From Paenarthrobacter nicotinovorans (lineage in GTDB: Bacteria; Actinomycetota; Actinomycetes; Actinomycetales; Micrococcaceae), in assembly GCF_007670255.1 (NCBI RefSeq), contig NZ_SZVS01000009.1, positions 62,001-126,000 on the forward strand: DNA of 64,000 nucleotides. The letters are read 5' to 3'. Positions 42,984-51,968 of the stretch are shown one piece after another; within the stretch, counting starts at the first letter, position 1, and each line of letters starts with the position of its first letter. Under the pieces are notes generated by a model. It saw only the letters and a program-made list of their open reading frames with translations. It had not been told where the DNA came from and did no database searches. Position numbers and translations under genes: made by a program.

Positions 42984-44174
42984 GTGTCCATCGAGACAAT
43001 TGCAACTGATAACGACGCCCTGGTACTGAGCGAAGAAGAGATCTTCGCAGCCCATGAGGGCGGCAAGCTGACCGTTTCCAGCACCGTTCCTCTGAACAAT
43101 AAGCGTGACCTCTCCATCGCCTACACCCCTGGTGTGGCCCAGGTGAGCCGTGCCATCCACGCCGACCCCAAGCTCGCCCGCACCCACACCTGGGCTGAGC
43201 GCCTTGTTGTCGTGGTCAGCGATGGCACTGCCGTGCTTGGCCTTGGCAACATTGGCCCGAGCGCCTCACTGCCGGTCATGGAGGGCAAGTCCGCCCTGTT
43301 CAAGTCCTTCGGCGACCTCGACTCCATTCCGCTGGTCCTGAACACCACGGATGTGGACGAGATCATCGAGACCCTGGTCCGCCTCCGCCCGAGCTTCGGC
43401 GCAGTGAACCTTGAGGACATCTCCGCACCCCGCTGCTTCGAACTCGAAGAGCGCCTCATCGAAGCCCTCGACTGCCCCGTCATGCACGATGACCAGCACG
43501 GTACCGCCGTCGTGGTTCTCGCTGCCCTGACCAACGCGGCCAAGGTGACCAACCGCGAGCTCAAGGGCCTGAAGGTAGTTGTCTCCGGCGCCGGCGCCGC
43601 AGGTATCGCCATCGCCGAGATCCTCTTGGCTGTCGGCATCGAGGACGTGATCCTCCTTGACTCCAAGGGTGTGGTCAACGCCGAGCGCGCCGACCTCGCC
43701 GCCGACCCCACCAGCGTCAAGGCCCGCATGGCCCAGCGCACGAACCCCCGCGGCGTCACCGGCGGCCCGGGCGAGGGACTGACGGGCGCTGACGTGTTCG
43801 TCGGGGTCTCCTCCTCCAAGCTGGACGAAGAGCACCTGAAGCTCATGAACGAGCAGTCGATCGTCTTCGCCCTGTCCAACCCGGACCCGGAAGTCCTGCC
43901 CGAGGTAGCGCAGCAGTACGCAGCCGTTGTTGCCACCGGCCGCAGCGACTTCCCGAACCAGATCAACAACGTCCTGGCCTTCCCCGGCATCTTCCGCGGT
44001 GCACTGGACGCCAAGGCACGGAGGATCACGCCCGCCATGAAGATCGCCGCAGCCAACGCCATTGCCGAGCTGGCTGCCGAAGACCTCTCCGCTGACTACA
44101 TCGTGCCGAGCCCGCTGGACGCCCGCGTGGCACCTGCGGTCACCGCGGCTGTTGCTGCTGCAGTCACCGAGTAG
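42984..44174 (+). CDS. NAD(P)-dependent malic enzyme
   Basis: Oxidative decarboxylation of malate to pyruvate. A 396-residue short bacterial type. Catalytic Tyr in LSIAYTPGVAQVS (about 46), Lys in MEGKSALFKSFG (about 100), metal-ligand motif CPVMHDDQHGTAVV (about 166-179), Rossmann motif VVSGAGAAGIAIAE, and VGVSSSKLDEEHL. The GTG at 42984 has GAGGAG 8 nt upstream. Cofactor preference is not decidable by eye. A hairpin terminator follows. It would channel C4 acids into the pyruvate pool. Confidence 0.93.
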   Translation: MSIETIATDNDALVLSEEEIFAAHEGGKLTVSSTVPLNNKRDLSIAYTPGVAQVSRAIHADPKLARTHTWAERLVVVVSDGTAVLGLGNIGPSASLPVMEGKSALFKSFGDLDSIPLVLNTTDVDEIIETLVRLRPSFGAVNLEDISAPRCFELEERLIEALDCPVMHDDQHGTAVVVLAALTNAAKVTNRELKGLKVVVSGAGAAGIAIAEILLAVGIEDVILLDSKGVVNAERADLAADPTSVKARMAQRTNPRGVTGGPGEGLTGADVFVGVSSSKLDEEHLKLMNEQSIVFALSNPDPEVLPEVAQQYAAVVATGRSDFPNQINNVLAFPGIFRGALDAKARRITPAMKIAAANAIAELAAEDLSADYIVPSPLDARVAPAVTAAVAAAVTE

Positions 44175-44190
44175 CGGCTACCAAAGCAAG

Positions 44191-44240
44191 ACCGACGACG
44201 GCGACGCCTCCCGTGCTGGGGAGCGTCGCCGTCGTTCTTG
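44191..44240 (+). terminator. hairpin terminator of the malic enzyme gene
   Basis: CGACGGCGACGCctccc and ggggaGCGTCGCCGTCG form a long stem with a short loop, followed by TTCTTGTT, 20 bp after the stop. Confidence 0.8.
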
Positions 44241-44279
44241 TTGGAAGTCGATGGAAAGGCGGCTCATAGACTTGGGGCC

Positions 44280-44789
44280 ATGAACGCCGAACTAATCGTG
44301 ACCATCCTGTGTGGCCTGGCCATCGCCGTGGGCGTGGTCGGAACCATCATTCCCGTGTTGCCGGGCAGCATCCTCATCGGCGCCAGCCTCCTGGTGTGGG
44401 CTATTTGGGGTGGTGCCGGGCCGATGGGCTGGGTGATCTTCGCCATCGGCATGGTGTTTGTCGTGGCAGGGATGGCCGCCAGCGCCGTGTTGACCGGGCG
44501 CAAGATGAAACAGCACGGAATCCCCAACAGGTCGGTGTTGATCGGGATTGTCCTCGGGGTAGTGGGAATGTTCGTCATCCCGGTGGTGGGACTGTTCGTG
44601 GGTTTCGCCGTCGGGCTCCTGCTGAGTGAGGTTCAACGGACCCGGAACTTCAAGGCCGCCCTGCGCTCAAGCGGGGCGGCGCTTAAAGCAACGGGCATCG
44701 GCATGCTGGTGGAGTTTGCCCTGGCCTGCGCTGCCGCGAGTACGTGGATCATCGGCGTCTGGGTGGAGGCTGTGTACGGCGGCCCCTGA
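44280..44789 (+). CDS. DUF456 membrane protein
   Basis: A 169-residue protein with about four to five membrane helices. GVVGTIIPVLPGSILIGASLLVWAI and PVVGLFVGFAVGLLLSE show the Gly-rich DUF456 pattern. Function of the family is not established. The ATG at 44280 has TAGACT 7 nt before it (leaderless pattern) and no Shine-Dalgarno; the frame upstream runs through the malic-enzyme terminator and is not coding. Confidence 0.83.
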   Translation: MNAELIVTILCGLAIAVGVVGTIIPVLPGSILIGASLLVWAIWGGAGPMGWVIFAIGMVFVVAGMAASAVLTGRKMKQHGIPNRSVLIGIVLGVVGMFVIPVVGLFVGFAVGLLLSEVQRTRNFKAALRSSGAALKATGIGMLVEFALACAAASTWIIGVWVEAVYGGP

Positions 44790-44801
44790 CGGCCCGCCGA
44801 G

Positions 44802-44858
44802 TTGGCACTTAATGACAATCCCGCGGCCCGGGACTGTCATCAAATGCCATCTCGACGG
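44802..44858. repeat. interspersed palindrome, copy B
   Basis: GAGTTGGCACTTAATGACAAT and, inverted, CTGTCATCAAATGCCATCTC, with a GC-rich centre, between the convergent DUF456 and NodB-fold genes. Same family as 10522, 48961 and 63013. Confidence 0.8.
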
Positions 44859-44869
44859 ATGCGCTGGGG

Positions 44870-45817
44870 TTAGTGGAGAGTGGGCACGTGAACCCGTGCC
44901 GGGCGGAACGTTGCCCCCGCGCCGGGGAAGAGCGGGACATCGATCCGGGCATGGCTGTGGATCTCGTGCACGGTGTCCTTGGTGTGCTGCGCGATCTCCG
45001 CAAGGGTGGTCACCCACATGCCATCCAGATCCTTGACCCGCTCAATCAGTTGCTCAAGTGCCACTGCACGGGATGGCCGGCCTGAAATGAACGGGTGGTT
45101 CGTCAGGACAAAGCAGCTGCCTTGGGAGTGGTGAGCCTGCGCTTCGAGGGTCCACATCTCCAGGGCCTTGGCCGGGCTCTCAATCACTCCGCTGCCCGTG
45201 ACGCCGGGGTAGAAGCCGTACTGCTCCCAGTCGTCCAGTGCCCAGTCCACGGGGATCTCCACGATGTCGCGGGAGTCGTCTTCGGCGACGGACAGGCGAT
45301 AGGGGGCATCGCCGTCGAGCAGGCTCGAATCGTAGAGGAAGCCGCGGTCCGCTAGGAGCGCCGGCGACTGCCAGTTCAACTCCCACCACGGTGCGCGGTA
45401 TCCAAGGGGACGCACGCCGGCTACCTTGGCCAAGGCTTCAAGGCCCCGGTCCAGGTAGCTGGCCTCCGTGGCGGCATCGATTCCCTGCATGGGCTCGTGG
45501 AGGTAGCCGTGATGGGCGATCTCGTGACCCCCATCGGCGATCCTGCGCACGACGTCCGGGTAGCTTTCCGCCGTGAAGCCCGGGATGAAGAACGTTGCCT
45601 TGATGTCCTGGCGGTCCAGGATCTGCAGCAAGCGTGGAACAGCGATCTTCGGGCCGTACGACTGGTGGCTCATGAGGGACATGCGCCTGGTGCTGGAGGG
45701 ATCGTGGGCGATGGTGCAGGACTCCGCGTCGACGTCGAAAGTGAAGGACGCCGCAGCCTTGTATCCGGAAGGCCAAGTGATCGGGTGGAGTGAATCAGCG
45801 TAAGCGGGCTGGTTCAT
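44870..45817 (-). CDS. NodB-fold hydrolase, possible cyclic amidase/allantoinase (PuuE-like)
   Basis: A 315-residue polysaccharide-deacetylase-fold protein. FTFDVDAES (Asp28/Asp30) and GGHEIAHHGYLHEPM (His98-His107) form the metal site; SYGPKIAVPRLLQILDRQDIKATFF follows the PuuE/cyclic-imidase branch better than chitin deacetylases. No signal peptide, so cytoplasmic, which also argues against cell-wall deacetylation. It overlaps an NCS1 transporter by 4 bp, and a PucR regulator is divergent. This suggests uptake and ring opening of a ureide such as allantoin or a hydantoin. Fold certain, substrate inferred. Confidence 0.78.
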   Translation of the reverse strand: MNQPAYADSLHPITWPSGYKAAASFTFDVDAESCTIAHDPSSTRRMSLMSHQSYGPKIAVPRLLQILDRQDIKATFFIPGFTAESYPDVVRRIADGGHEIAHHGYLHEPMQGIDAATEASYLDRGLEALAKVAGVRPLGYRAPWWELNWQSPALLADRGFLYDSSLLDGDAPYRLSVAEDDSRDIVEIPVDWALDDWEQYGFYPGVTGSGVIESPAKALEMWTLEAQAHHSQGSCFVLTNHPFISGRPSRAVALEQLIERVKDLDGMWVTTLAEIAQHTKDTVHEIHSHARIDVPLFPGAGATFRPARVHVPTLH

Positions 45818-47358
45818 GCGGTGGTCCTTTCAACGGCCGGCGCGGGTGCAGGCTGAGTGACTGATACGTGGTTTGAGTCGGCCAAAAGGTACTTCTTGTG
45901 CGCCCGGGGGCCGAGGACTGCGTACACGATGGCGCTGGTGAGTCCGCCGGCGAGCCAGGAGAGGTCCCAACCGCCCAGGGCAACAGCGATCGGTCCTTGC
46001 ATGGCGGGTACCAGGCCGTACATGAACAGCCAGGTGGAGAAGATGCCCGCCAGGAGCGAGACGATTCCTGCCCAATTGACCACCGGCAACCGGTGCGTAC
46101 CTACGGGGTCGAAGAGGCGGTCAACCCTGGCTGGCCAGCGACGGTCCAGCCAGAAGTAGTGCACCAGCATGACCCCACCCCAGGCGGCTACCCACGCCAC
46201 CAGGCCGATCAGCCAGGCATCGAGCACCGCGGCGAAGTCCTCCTGGAAGATGAAGAACACGACGGCGACGAGCGAGAAGACGCCGACGAACAGGTTGAGC
46301 TTGCGGCGGCTGATCTTGATGTCCAGGGCCTGCGTCGCGACGGAAAAGGTGTAGATGTTGAGGATGTTCGTGGCGATGGGTCCGTGCAGCACCATGAGCA
46401 GGACAGGCAACGCCATGACGCCGAAGTTCTGCACGATCAGCTTGCCGGGGTCGATCTCGCCGCTGTTCGTTGCCAGGCTCGCCCCAAGGACGCCGAGCCA
46501 CACAACGGGGATGAACTGGCCAAGCACCGAGGCAAGGTAGACCTTGCGCTTGGGAACCGCGGTGCTGACGAACCGTGAGTAGTCGGCGGCGTAGGTGAAC
46601 CAGGTGATGCCCCAGCCGATGCCAATTGCAGTCATGACGGCGCTCATGGCGGCGATCCGCTCCGAGCCTTGCAGGATGTTGCCCGCCGGGCCCGCGTAGC
46701 CCCAGTCGATCTTCATGCCGAACCAGGCAACAGCTGACATGACGGCGAGGATGAGGATGGTTGGCGGGACCGTCCACTTCTCGAAGGCTGCGATGGCTTT
46801 GTAGCCGAACCAGGCGATGGCCACCTGCGCGGCCATGATGGCCGTCGCGACGCCGATTTTCCAGGCATAGTTCTTGGCGTCCGGATCGACCCAGCCAAGG
46901 GTGCCGAAGAGGGCCATCACCAGATCCAGGATGATCCACGTGTTGACGGCGCACCAGCCAATCACCAGGAGAGCCTGGATGGCCGCGGGAAGGTAGTTGC
47001 CGCGTCGGCCGAAGGCAGCACGTGCCAGGACCATGCCGGTGGCTCCGGTCTTTTGGCCCAGGAGGACGAAACAGCCGAAGAGCAGCATGCCGATCAGGTT
47101 TCCCAGGACCAGGACGATCACTGTGTCGGCGAAACCGAGACCCAGATGAATGCCAAGTGCACCCAGAACCCAGTTGATCGGGGCGAGGTTGGCGCCGGCC
47201 CAGATCCAGAATTGTCCGGAAACTTTGCGGGTGCGGTCGGACTCGGGGATGGGCTGGAGCCAGGCTTCGCTGTCATGGCCCGGCGCCGTTGCCGGACCTG
47301 ACTGCGTTGAGCCCGCTGGGGATGGGGTGGAAGACGCGGGGGAGAGGTTGTCTTGCAT
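45814..47358 (-). CDS. NCS1-family nucleobase/hydantoin symporter
   Basis: A 514-residue, about 12-helix cytosine/purine/allantoin/hydantoin permease. Hydrophilic Pro/Ser-rich N-terminus (about 1-45), then KVSGQFWIWAGANLAPINWVLGALG (TM1 with the substrate-side Trp/Asn pattern), LLGQKTGATGMVLARAAFG and GWGITWFTYAADYSRFV, all typical of NCS1. It is first in a two-gene operon with the NodB-fold hydrolase. The minus-strand promoter TTGTTG-17-TACGCT lies at 47421-47393. Substrate not decidable. Confidence 0.9.
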   Translation of the reverse strand: MQDNLSPASSTPSPAGSTQSGPATAPGHDSEAWLQPIPESDRTRKVSGQFWIWAGANLAPINWVLGALGIHLGLGFADTVIVLVLGNLIGMLLFGCFVLLGQKTGATGMVLARAAFGRRGNYLPAAIQALLVIGWCAVNTWIILDLVMALFGTLGWVDPDAKNYAWKIGVATAIMAAQVAIAWFGYKAIAAFEKWTVPPTILILAVMSAVAWFGMKIDWGYAGPAGNILQGSERIAAMSAVMTAIGIGWGITWFTYAADYSRFVSTAVPKRKVYLASVLGQFIPVVWLGVLGASLATNSGEIDPGKLIVQNFGVMALPVLLMVLHGPIATNILNIYTFSVATQALDIKISRRKLNLFVGVFSLVAVVFFIFQEDFAAVLDAWLIGLVAWVAAWGGVMLVHYFWLDRRWPARVDRLFDPVGTHRLPVVNWAGIVSLLAGIFSTWLFMYGLVPAMQGPIAVALGGWDLSWLAGGLTSAIVYAVLGPRAHKKYLLADSNHVSVTQPAPAPAVERTTA

Positions 47359-47392
47359 GGGGAGAGCCTCCGTGTGTGAAAGGGACTCTCCC

Positions 47393-47421
47393 AGCGTATG
47401 TGTGTCAGATCACAGCAACAA
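47393..47421 (-). promoter_or_regulatory. promoter of the NCS1 transporter operon
   Basis: On the minus strand TTGTTG (47421-47416), 17 bp, TACGCT (47398-47393), about 35 bp before the ATG. It lies in the gap shared with the divergent PucR gene. A GGGAGAG/CTCTCCC inverted repeat (about 47360-47392) sits in the leader. Confidence 0.5.
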
Positions 47422-47466
47422 GATACGATGTGTCTAAACGAAACGCCAAACATCATACGGAGTGTC

Positions 47467-48945
47467 ATGCCAATCATCCTGAGTGCTGCTTTGGAGTATG
47501 CAAGCCTCAAGTCCGCTGATCCGCTTTTGCTCAACCACGTCCCTGGGGCTCTCGATCGGCCTGTCAGGTGGGTGCACTCAAGCGAAGTACTGGATATCGC
47601 TCCTCTGCTCAGCGGCGGGGAACTGCTCCTCAGCGGCGGGCAGGCGCTCGCGCTCGCGGGAGAAGGACGGCAGTCTGACTACGTGCGGGAATTGGCCGGG
47701 CGCGGGATAGCCGCGCTGGCACTGGAAACCGGGCCGGCACTTCCGGAAGTTCCGGTCGCCATGGTGGAGGTCGCCGAGGCTGCCGGCCTCCCGCTGATCG
47801 AACTGCGCAAGGTGGTCCCGTTCGTTGGCGTGATGCAGGAAATCAACTCACTCCTCGTGAGCGAATCCGTGGATTACCTCCAACGTGGTGATCAGGCCAG
47901 CCACGCAATGGCCGCTGAACTGGCCCATGGCGCCGGCCTCGACCAGCTCTTGGGTGTCCTGGCGGAAAAGACAGGTGCGGGCGCGCGGCTGTTGTCGCCG
48001 TCGGGCCTGACGCTCGGGGCCGCCGGTTCCTTCGACGACGCCGGCGACGTCACCTCCGTGGACGTGCCAGTGCGCGGCGTGCTTGCGGCCAGGCTCGACC
48101 TGCAAGTGCCCGACGGCGGCGACAACGCCCTGGCGCGCGTGGCTGGAGAACGGGCCGTGGACATTCTCGGGTTGGCGCTGCTCCAACGAATGCCCCCGGG
48201 CCTGAAGGAGTTGGCGGGCATAGAGCTCATGCGGGCCATCAACTCCGGAAGCCAGCAGTGGCAATTGCAGCAGCTGGGGCCGGCGTCGGGGTTTACCGTC
48301 GGCGGAGACGTGGCAGCCGTGGTGATCCGGTCCACGGGTGCGGGGCATCTGCGTCCCGCACTGGATGCGCTGCTCCGGGAGTGTGTGCCCCTTAGCGCCA
48401 GCTATGCCAACAATGCTGAGCTGATTGCGCTGGCATCCGTGGCTGGCGGAAGTTCCCAGCGTCAGGCCTTGGTGCAGGCCCTGCGCGGTTTGGACGTGCC
48501 GGTGGGATCTGTGATTGCTGTTGGCCCGCTGGGCAGGGGTATCGGAGAGGCGCCATGGTCCCTCGCCGAAGCCCGCAGCGCGCTTGAACTCACGGTGTCG
48601 GGAACGGAAGAGGGCACGGGAACAGGCGTAGTGGACGCTGACATCCTCGCCGTGGAACTCCTCGCCGCCGGTTCGCTGGACCCGACCACCCGCGAAGCCT
48701 TTGTGCAGCGGCAGCTGGGTGCCGTCGTCGACCATGACCGCCTGAAGAAGTCCGAGCTGATGCGGACGTTGTCGGTGTGGCTGGACACCGGATGCAACAC
48801 GGCGCAAGCGGCACGCGAACTGCATCTGGAACGGCAGTCAATGCACCACCGGCTGCAACGGATCTTCGAGCTCTGCGGGGGTGATCCTCGGGGTACGGGC
48901 CGCCTGGCGGGGTTGCATCTCGCGACGCGGTTGGCGCGGATGTAA
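47467..48945 (+). CDS. PucR-family transcriptional regulator
   Basis: A 492-residue regulator. The N-terminal PucR domain (about 1-125: RWVHSSEVLDIAPLLSGGELLLS; VEAAGLPLIEL-like segment; VVPFVGVMQEI) and C-terminal HTH_30 (about 430-485: LMRTLSVWLDTGCNTAQAARELHLERQSMHHRLQRIFELCGG). ATG 47467 with GGAG five bases upstream is preferred; the frame is open from 47398. Divergent from the NCS1/NodB operon, its likely target. PucR proteins commonly respond to purine breakdown products such as allantoin. Confidence 0.87.
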   Translation: MPIILSAALEYASLKSADPLLLNHVPGALDRPVRWVHSSEVLDIAPLLSGGELLLSGGQALALAGEGRQSDYVRELAGRGIAALALETGPALPEVPVAMVEVAEAAGLPLIELRKVVPFVGVMQEINSLLVSESVDYLQRGDQASHAMAAELAHGAGLDQLLGVLAEKTGAGARLLSPSGLTLGAAGSFDDAGDVTSVDVPVRGVLAARLDLQVPDGGDNALARVAGERAVDILGLALLQRMPPGLKELAGIELMRAINSGSQQWQLQQLGPASGFTVGGDVAAVVIRSTGAGHLRPALDALLRECVPLSASYANNAELIALASVAGGSSQRQALVQALRGLDVPVGSVIAVGPLGRGIGEAPWSLAEARSALELTVSGTEEGTGTGVVDADILAVELLAAGSLDPTTREAFVQRQLGAVVDHDRLKKSELMRTLSVWLDTGCNTAQAARELHLERQSMHHRLQRIFELCGGDPRGTGRLAGLHLATRLARM

Positions 48946-48960
48946 CCCCCACTTCCCCCC

Positions 48961-49020
48961 CGCGAGATGGCATTTAATGACAATGCGAGGCACTCGGATT
49001 GTCATCAAATGCCATCTCGG
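48961..49020. repeat. interspersed palindrome, copy C
   Basis: CGAGATGGCATTTAATGACA begins the left arm and its inverted partner ATTGTCATCAAATGCCATCT the right. This is the most complete copy, nearly 24 bp per arm with a GCGAGGCACTCGG-like centre. It lies between the convergent PucR and purU genes. Confidence 0.85.
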
Positions 49021-49036
49021 CGTGCAGGCAAGGCCT

Positions 49037-49936
49037 TTACTTCAGCACAATCGTCCTGTTCCCGTTGAGGATGATCCGTCCTTCGCAGTGCCAGCGAACG
49101 GCGTTGCTGAGGGCCTTGCATTCAGTGTCCCGGCCGGCGGCTACGAGATCGTCCGGCCCGAACGTGTGGTCCACTTCCACTACCTGCTGGGCGATGATGG
49201 GACCTTCGTCCAGTTCGCCGTTGACGTAGTGGGCTGTGGCACCGACTGTCTTCACGCCACGCGCGTATGCCTGGTGGTAGGGCTTGGCACCCTTGAAGCT
49301 CGGCAGGAACGAGTGGTGGATGTTGATGGCGCGGCCATCGAGCTTGCGTGCCAGATCATCGCTGAGGACCTGCATGTAGCGGGCCAGCACCACCAGCTCA
49401 ACGTCCAGCTCGTCGATGATCTCCAGCAAGCGACCTTCGGCGGCGGGCTTCGTGGCTGCGGTTACAGGGATGTGGAAGAACGGGATTCCGTGCCATTCGG
49501 CCAAACCCTGGTGGTCGGTGTGGTTGGACACGACGCCCACCACGTCGATGGGAAGCTCACCGATACGCGCCCGGAACAGGAGATCGTTCAGGCAGTGTCC
49601 GAACTTGGACACCATGATCAGCACGCGCCGTTTGGATCCCTGGCGTTCAAGCTGCCAGTTCATGCCGTACTTCTCGCCGACCGGGCAGAACGCGGCACGC
49701 AGGGTCTCCAGCGTGGACTCGTCCCCGGAGGAGGCGAAGTGGACGCGCATGAAGAAGTGGCCCTCGGCGCGATCACCGAACTGCTTGTTGTCGATGATGT
49801 CGCACCCGTGCTCCAGCAGGAAGCCGGAGACTGCGTGTACAATGCCCGGTCCTTCGGGGCAGTCCAGGGTCAGGACGTGCTCCACAGTGGTGTCCCCGCC
49901 GGAAGAAACGGCGGGTTCAGTTTGGATGGCAGTCAT
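49037..49936 (-). CDS. purU: formyltetrahydrofolate deformylase
   Basis: Hydrolyses 10-formyl-THF to formate and THF, relieving the one-carbon pool. A 299-residue protein from ATG 49936; the longer frame upstream is a shadow of sdaA. The N-terminal ACT domain (about 15-95, HVLTLDCPEGPGIVHAVSGF) is followed by a formyltransferase-fold domain with FHIPVTA, ARYMQVLS, INIHHSFLPSFKGAKPY and GATAHYVNGELDEGPII containing the catalytic Asn/His/Asp. Last gene of the glyA-sox operon, two bases after sdaA, fitting disposal of C1 units made by sarcosine oxidase. Confidence 0.95.
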   Translation of the reverse strand: MTAIQTEPAVSSGGDTTVEHVLTLDCPEGPGIVHAVSGFLLEHGCDIIDNKQFGDRAEGHFFMRVHFASSGDESTLETLRAAFCPVGEKYGMNWQLERQGSKRRVLIMVSKFGHCLNDLLFRARIGELPIDVVGVVSNHTDHQGLAEWHGIPFFHIPVTAATKPAAEGRLLEIIDELDVELVVLARYMQVLSDDLARKLDGRAINIHHSFLPSFKGAKPYHQAYARGVKTVGATAHYVNGELDEGPIIAQQVVEVDHTFGPDDLVAAGRDTECKALSNAVRWHCEGRIILNGNRTIVLK

Positions 49937-49938
49937 GG

Positions 49939-51330
49939 TCAGCACTCCACTACGTTGACGGCGAGGCCTCCACGGGAGGTCTCTTTGTACTTGGATTTCA
50001 TGTCGGCGCCGGTCTCCCGCATGGTCTTGATTGCCTTGTCCAGGGAGACTTTGTGGCTGCCGTCGCCGTGCAGGGCAAGGCGGGCAGCGTTGATCGCTTT
50101 GACACTGGCGATGGCGTTCCGCTCGATGCACGGGATCTGCACGAGACCGCCTACGGGATCGCAGGTGAGGCCGAGATTATGCTCGATGCCCACTTCTGCG
50201 GCGTTCTCCACTTGTTCCGGAGTCCCGCCGAGGACCTCGCAGAGCCCGGCAGCAGCCATGGAGCAGGCAGAACCTACCTCACCTTGGCAGCCCACTTCGG
50301 CACCTGAAATGGATGCGTTGATCTTGAACAGAATCCCGACGGCGGCCGCCGCCAGCAGGAACCGCACGACGCCGTCGTCGTTGGCTCCCGGAACGAACTT
50401 GGTGTAGTAGTGCAGCACGGCCGGAACGATGCCCGCTGCCCCGTTGGTGGGCGCGGTGACGATCCGTCCACCGGCGGCGTTTTCCTCGTTCACGGCAAGG
50501 GCGAACAGGTTGACCCATTCCATTGCGAGGAGCGGGTCGGCTGAGTTTGCGCCGTTCAGGTCGGCGTCGGTTTCCGACAGCTTCTTGAACAACGACGGCG
50601 CCCGTCGCCTGACCTTCAAGCCTCCCGGCAGGATGCCCTCGGCTGAGCAGCCGTTGTCCACGCATTCGCGCATGACGGCCCAGATGCCCAGGAGCCGCTC
50701 CCGAAGCTCTTCCTCGGAACGCCACACCAGTTCGTTGGCCAGCATGATGTCCGAGATCGACTTACCCTCGCGTTCGCAGATGGCCAGCAGCTCGTCGGCG
50801 GTGGAGAAGGGGTAGGGCAGGACGGTGTCGTCCGCGACGACCTTGTCGGCGCCGGAGGCATCCCCATCCACCACGAAGCCACCGCCAATGGAGTAGTAGC
50901 TGCGTTCCCGCAGTACGGTGCCGGTGTGGTCCAAGGCGCGGAAAGTCATGCCGTTGGGGTGGGCCGGAAGGGACTTGCGGCGGTGGAGGACGACGTCCTC
51001 ATCCCAGTTGAAGTCCACCCGGTGGTCGCCGCCCAACCGAAGTTCGGCGTCGAGGGCGGCTGCTGCAACCTGGTCATCCGCGGTGCGGGTGTCCACGGTC
51101 TCGGGGGAGTGCCCCTGCAATCCCAGCACCACGGCTTTGTCCGAGCCGTGGCCCCGGCCGGTGGCGCCCAGGGAGCCGAAAAGCTCAGCCTGGACGCGCA
51201 CCGTGGCCGGAAGCTGGCCGGACGATTCAAGACCATCCGTGAACTGCTTTGCCGCGCGCATCGGGCCCACCGTGTGTGACGATGACGGCCCGATGCCCAC
51301 GGAAAACAGGTCGAGCACACTCAGTGCCAT
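49939..51330 (-). CDS. sdaA: L-serine ammonia-lyase (iron-sulfur type)
   Basis: Converts L-serine to pyruvate and ammonia. A 463-residue single-chain enzyme (alpha and beta parts fused). The N-terminus [23 protein letters not shown] carries the serine-binding SSSHT motif. Cluster cysteines lie in [20 protein letters not shown] and [19 protein letters not shown]. The ATG shares one base with the soxG stop (TAATG). In this operon it drains serine formed by GlyA to pyruvate. Confidence 0.95.
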   Translation of the reverse strand: MALSVLDLFSVGIGPSSSHTVGPMRAAKQFTDGLESSGQLPATVRVQAELFGSLGATGRGHGSDKAVVLGLQGHSPETVDTRTADDQVAAAALDAELRLGGDHRVDFNWDEDVVLHRRKSLPAHPNGMTFRALDHTGTVLRERSYYSIGGGFVVDGDASGADKVVADDTVLPYPFSTADELLAICEREGKSISDIMLANELVWRSEEELRERLLGIWAVMRECVDNGCSAEGILPGGLKVRRRAPSLFKKLSETDADLNGANSADPLLAMEWVNLFALAVNEENAAGGRIVTAPTNGAAGIVPAVLHYYTKFVPGANDDGVVRFLLAAAAVGILFKINASISGAEVGCQGEVGSACSMAAAGLCEVLGGTPEQVENAAEVGIEHNLGLTCDPVGGLVQIPCIERNAIASVKAINAARLALHGDGSHKVSLDKAIKTMRETGADMKSKYKETSRGGLAVNVVEC

Positions 51331-51968
51331 TACGGGACCTCAGGGGATGCGTACTCCCGCATGGCGTCCAGGATCCAGCGGCCCAGGAAGTCCGCGAACG
51401 AGGCCCGGGGAAGAATCCGGTAGGACTCGTCCGAGGTCTTCCAGAGCACCACCGGGATGTGTGCGAGTTCTGTGGAAAGGGCCGTCCCGGCTTTGAAGAC
51501 GCGGGGGTGGAGATCCAAGGAACACGTCTTTTCCAGCACCGCGCGGGCGTGGCTGCCGGAGAGCTCGAACGTGGTGCGGTTGGCTGAAAGATCCACCACC
51601 TGGCCGGAGTCGCTGCCCAAGGCAGTGGTCAGGTCGCCCACCAGGGAGCCACCCAGCGAATCGTGGGACTCCTCGGGGGCCACGACCAGGAACTCGGTGG
51701 GGCCGAGCCAAATGGTGCTGGTTGCACCGGAGGCTACTACCTCACCGCTGGCGGCAGGCAAGCCGCCGGTCACGGACGCAACCCGGGCACCGGCGTCGGA
51801 CGTCCTGTCGACGCGCACGCCCACCATGGTCTGGTACGGGATTTCCGTGAGGGTGGCCGTTCCGGGAACGGAACCGGAGGTGAAAGCGTCACTGAGGTGC
51901 TCTGCCGGGCTGCGGCGGGCGCCCCGGAGGCTGCTCACGATTTCTGCGGGTGCTGCTGTTTCAGCCAT
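51330..51968 (-). CDS. soxG: sarcosine oxidase gamma subunit
   Basis: Small structural subunit of heterotetrameric sarcosine oxidase, 212 residues from ATG 51968 ([25 protein letters not shown]). The region [15 protein letters not shown], then [32 protein letters not shown] is a folate-binding-like fold related to GcvT/YgfZ. The ATG overlaps the soxA stop by 8 bp (ATGGCTGA), so translation is coupled. The longer upstream frame is a soxA shadow. Confidence 0.93.
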   Translation of the reverse strand: MAETAAPAEIVSSLRGARRSPAEHLSDAFTSGSVPGTATLTEIPYQTMVGVRVDRTSDAGARVASVTGGLPAASGEVVASGATSTIWLGPTEFLVVAPEESHDSLGGSLVGDLTTALGSDSGQVVDLSANRTTFELSGSHARAVLEKTCSLDLHPRVFKAGTALSTELAHIPVVLWKTSDESYRILPRASFADFLGRWILDAMREYASPEVP

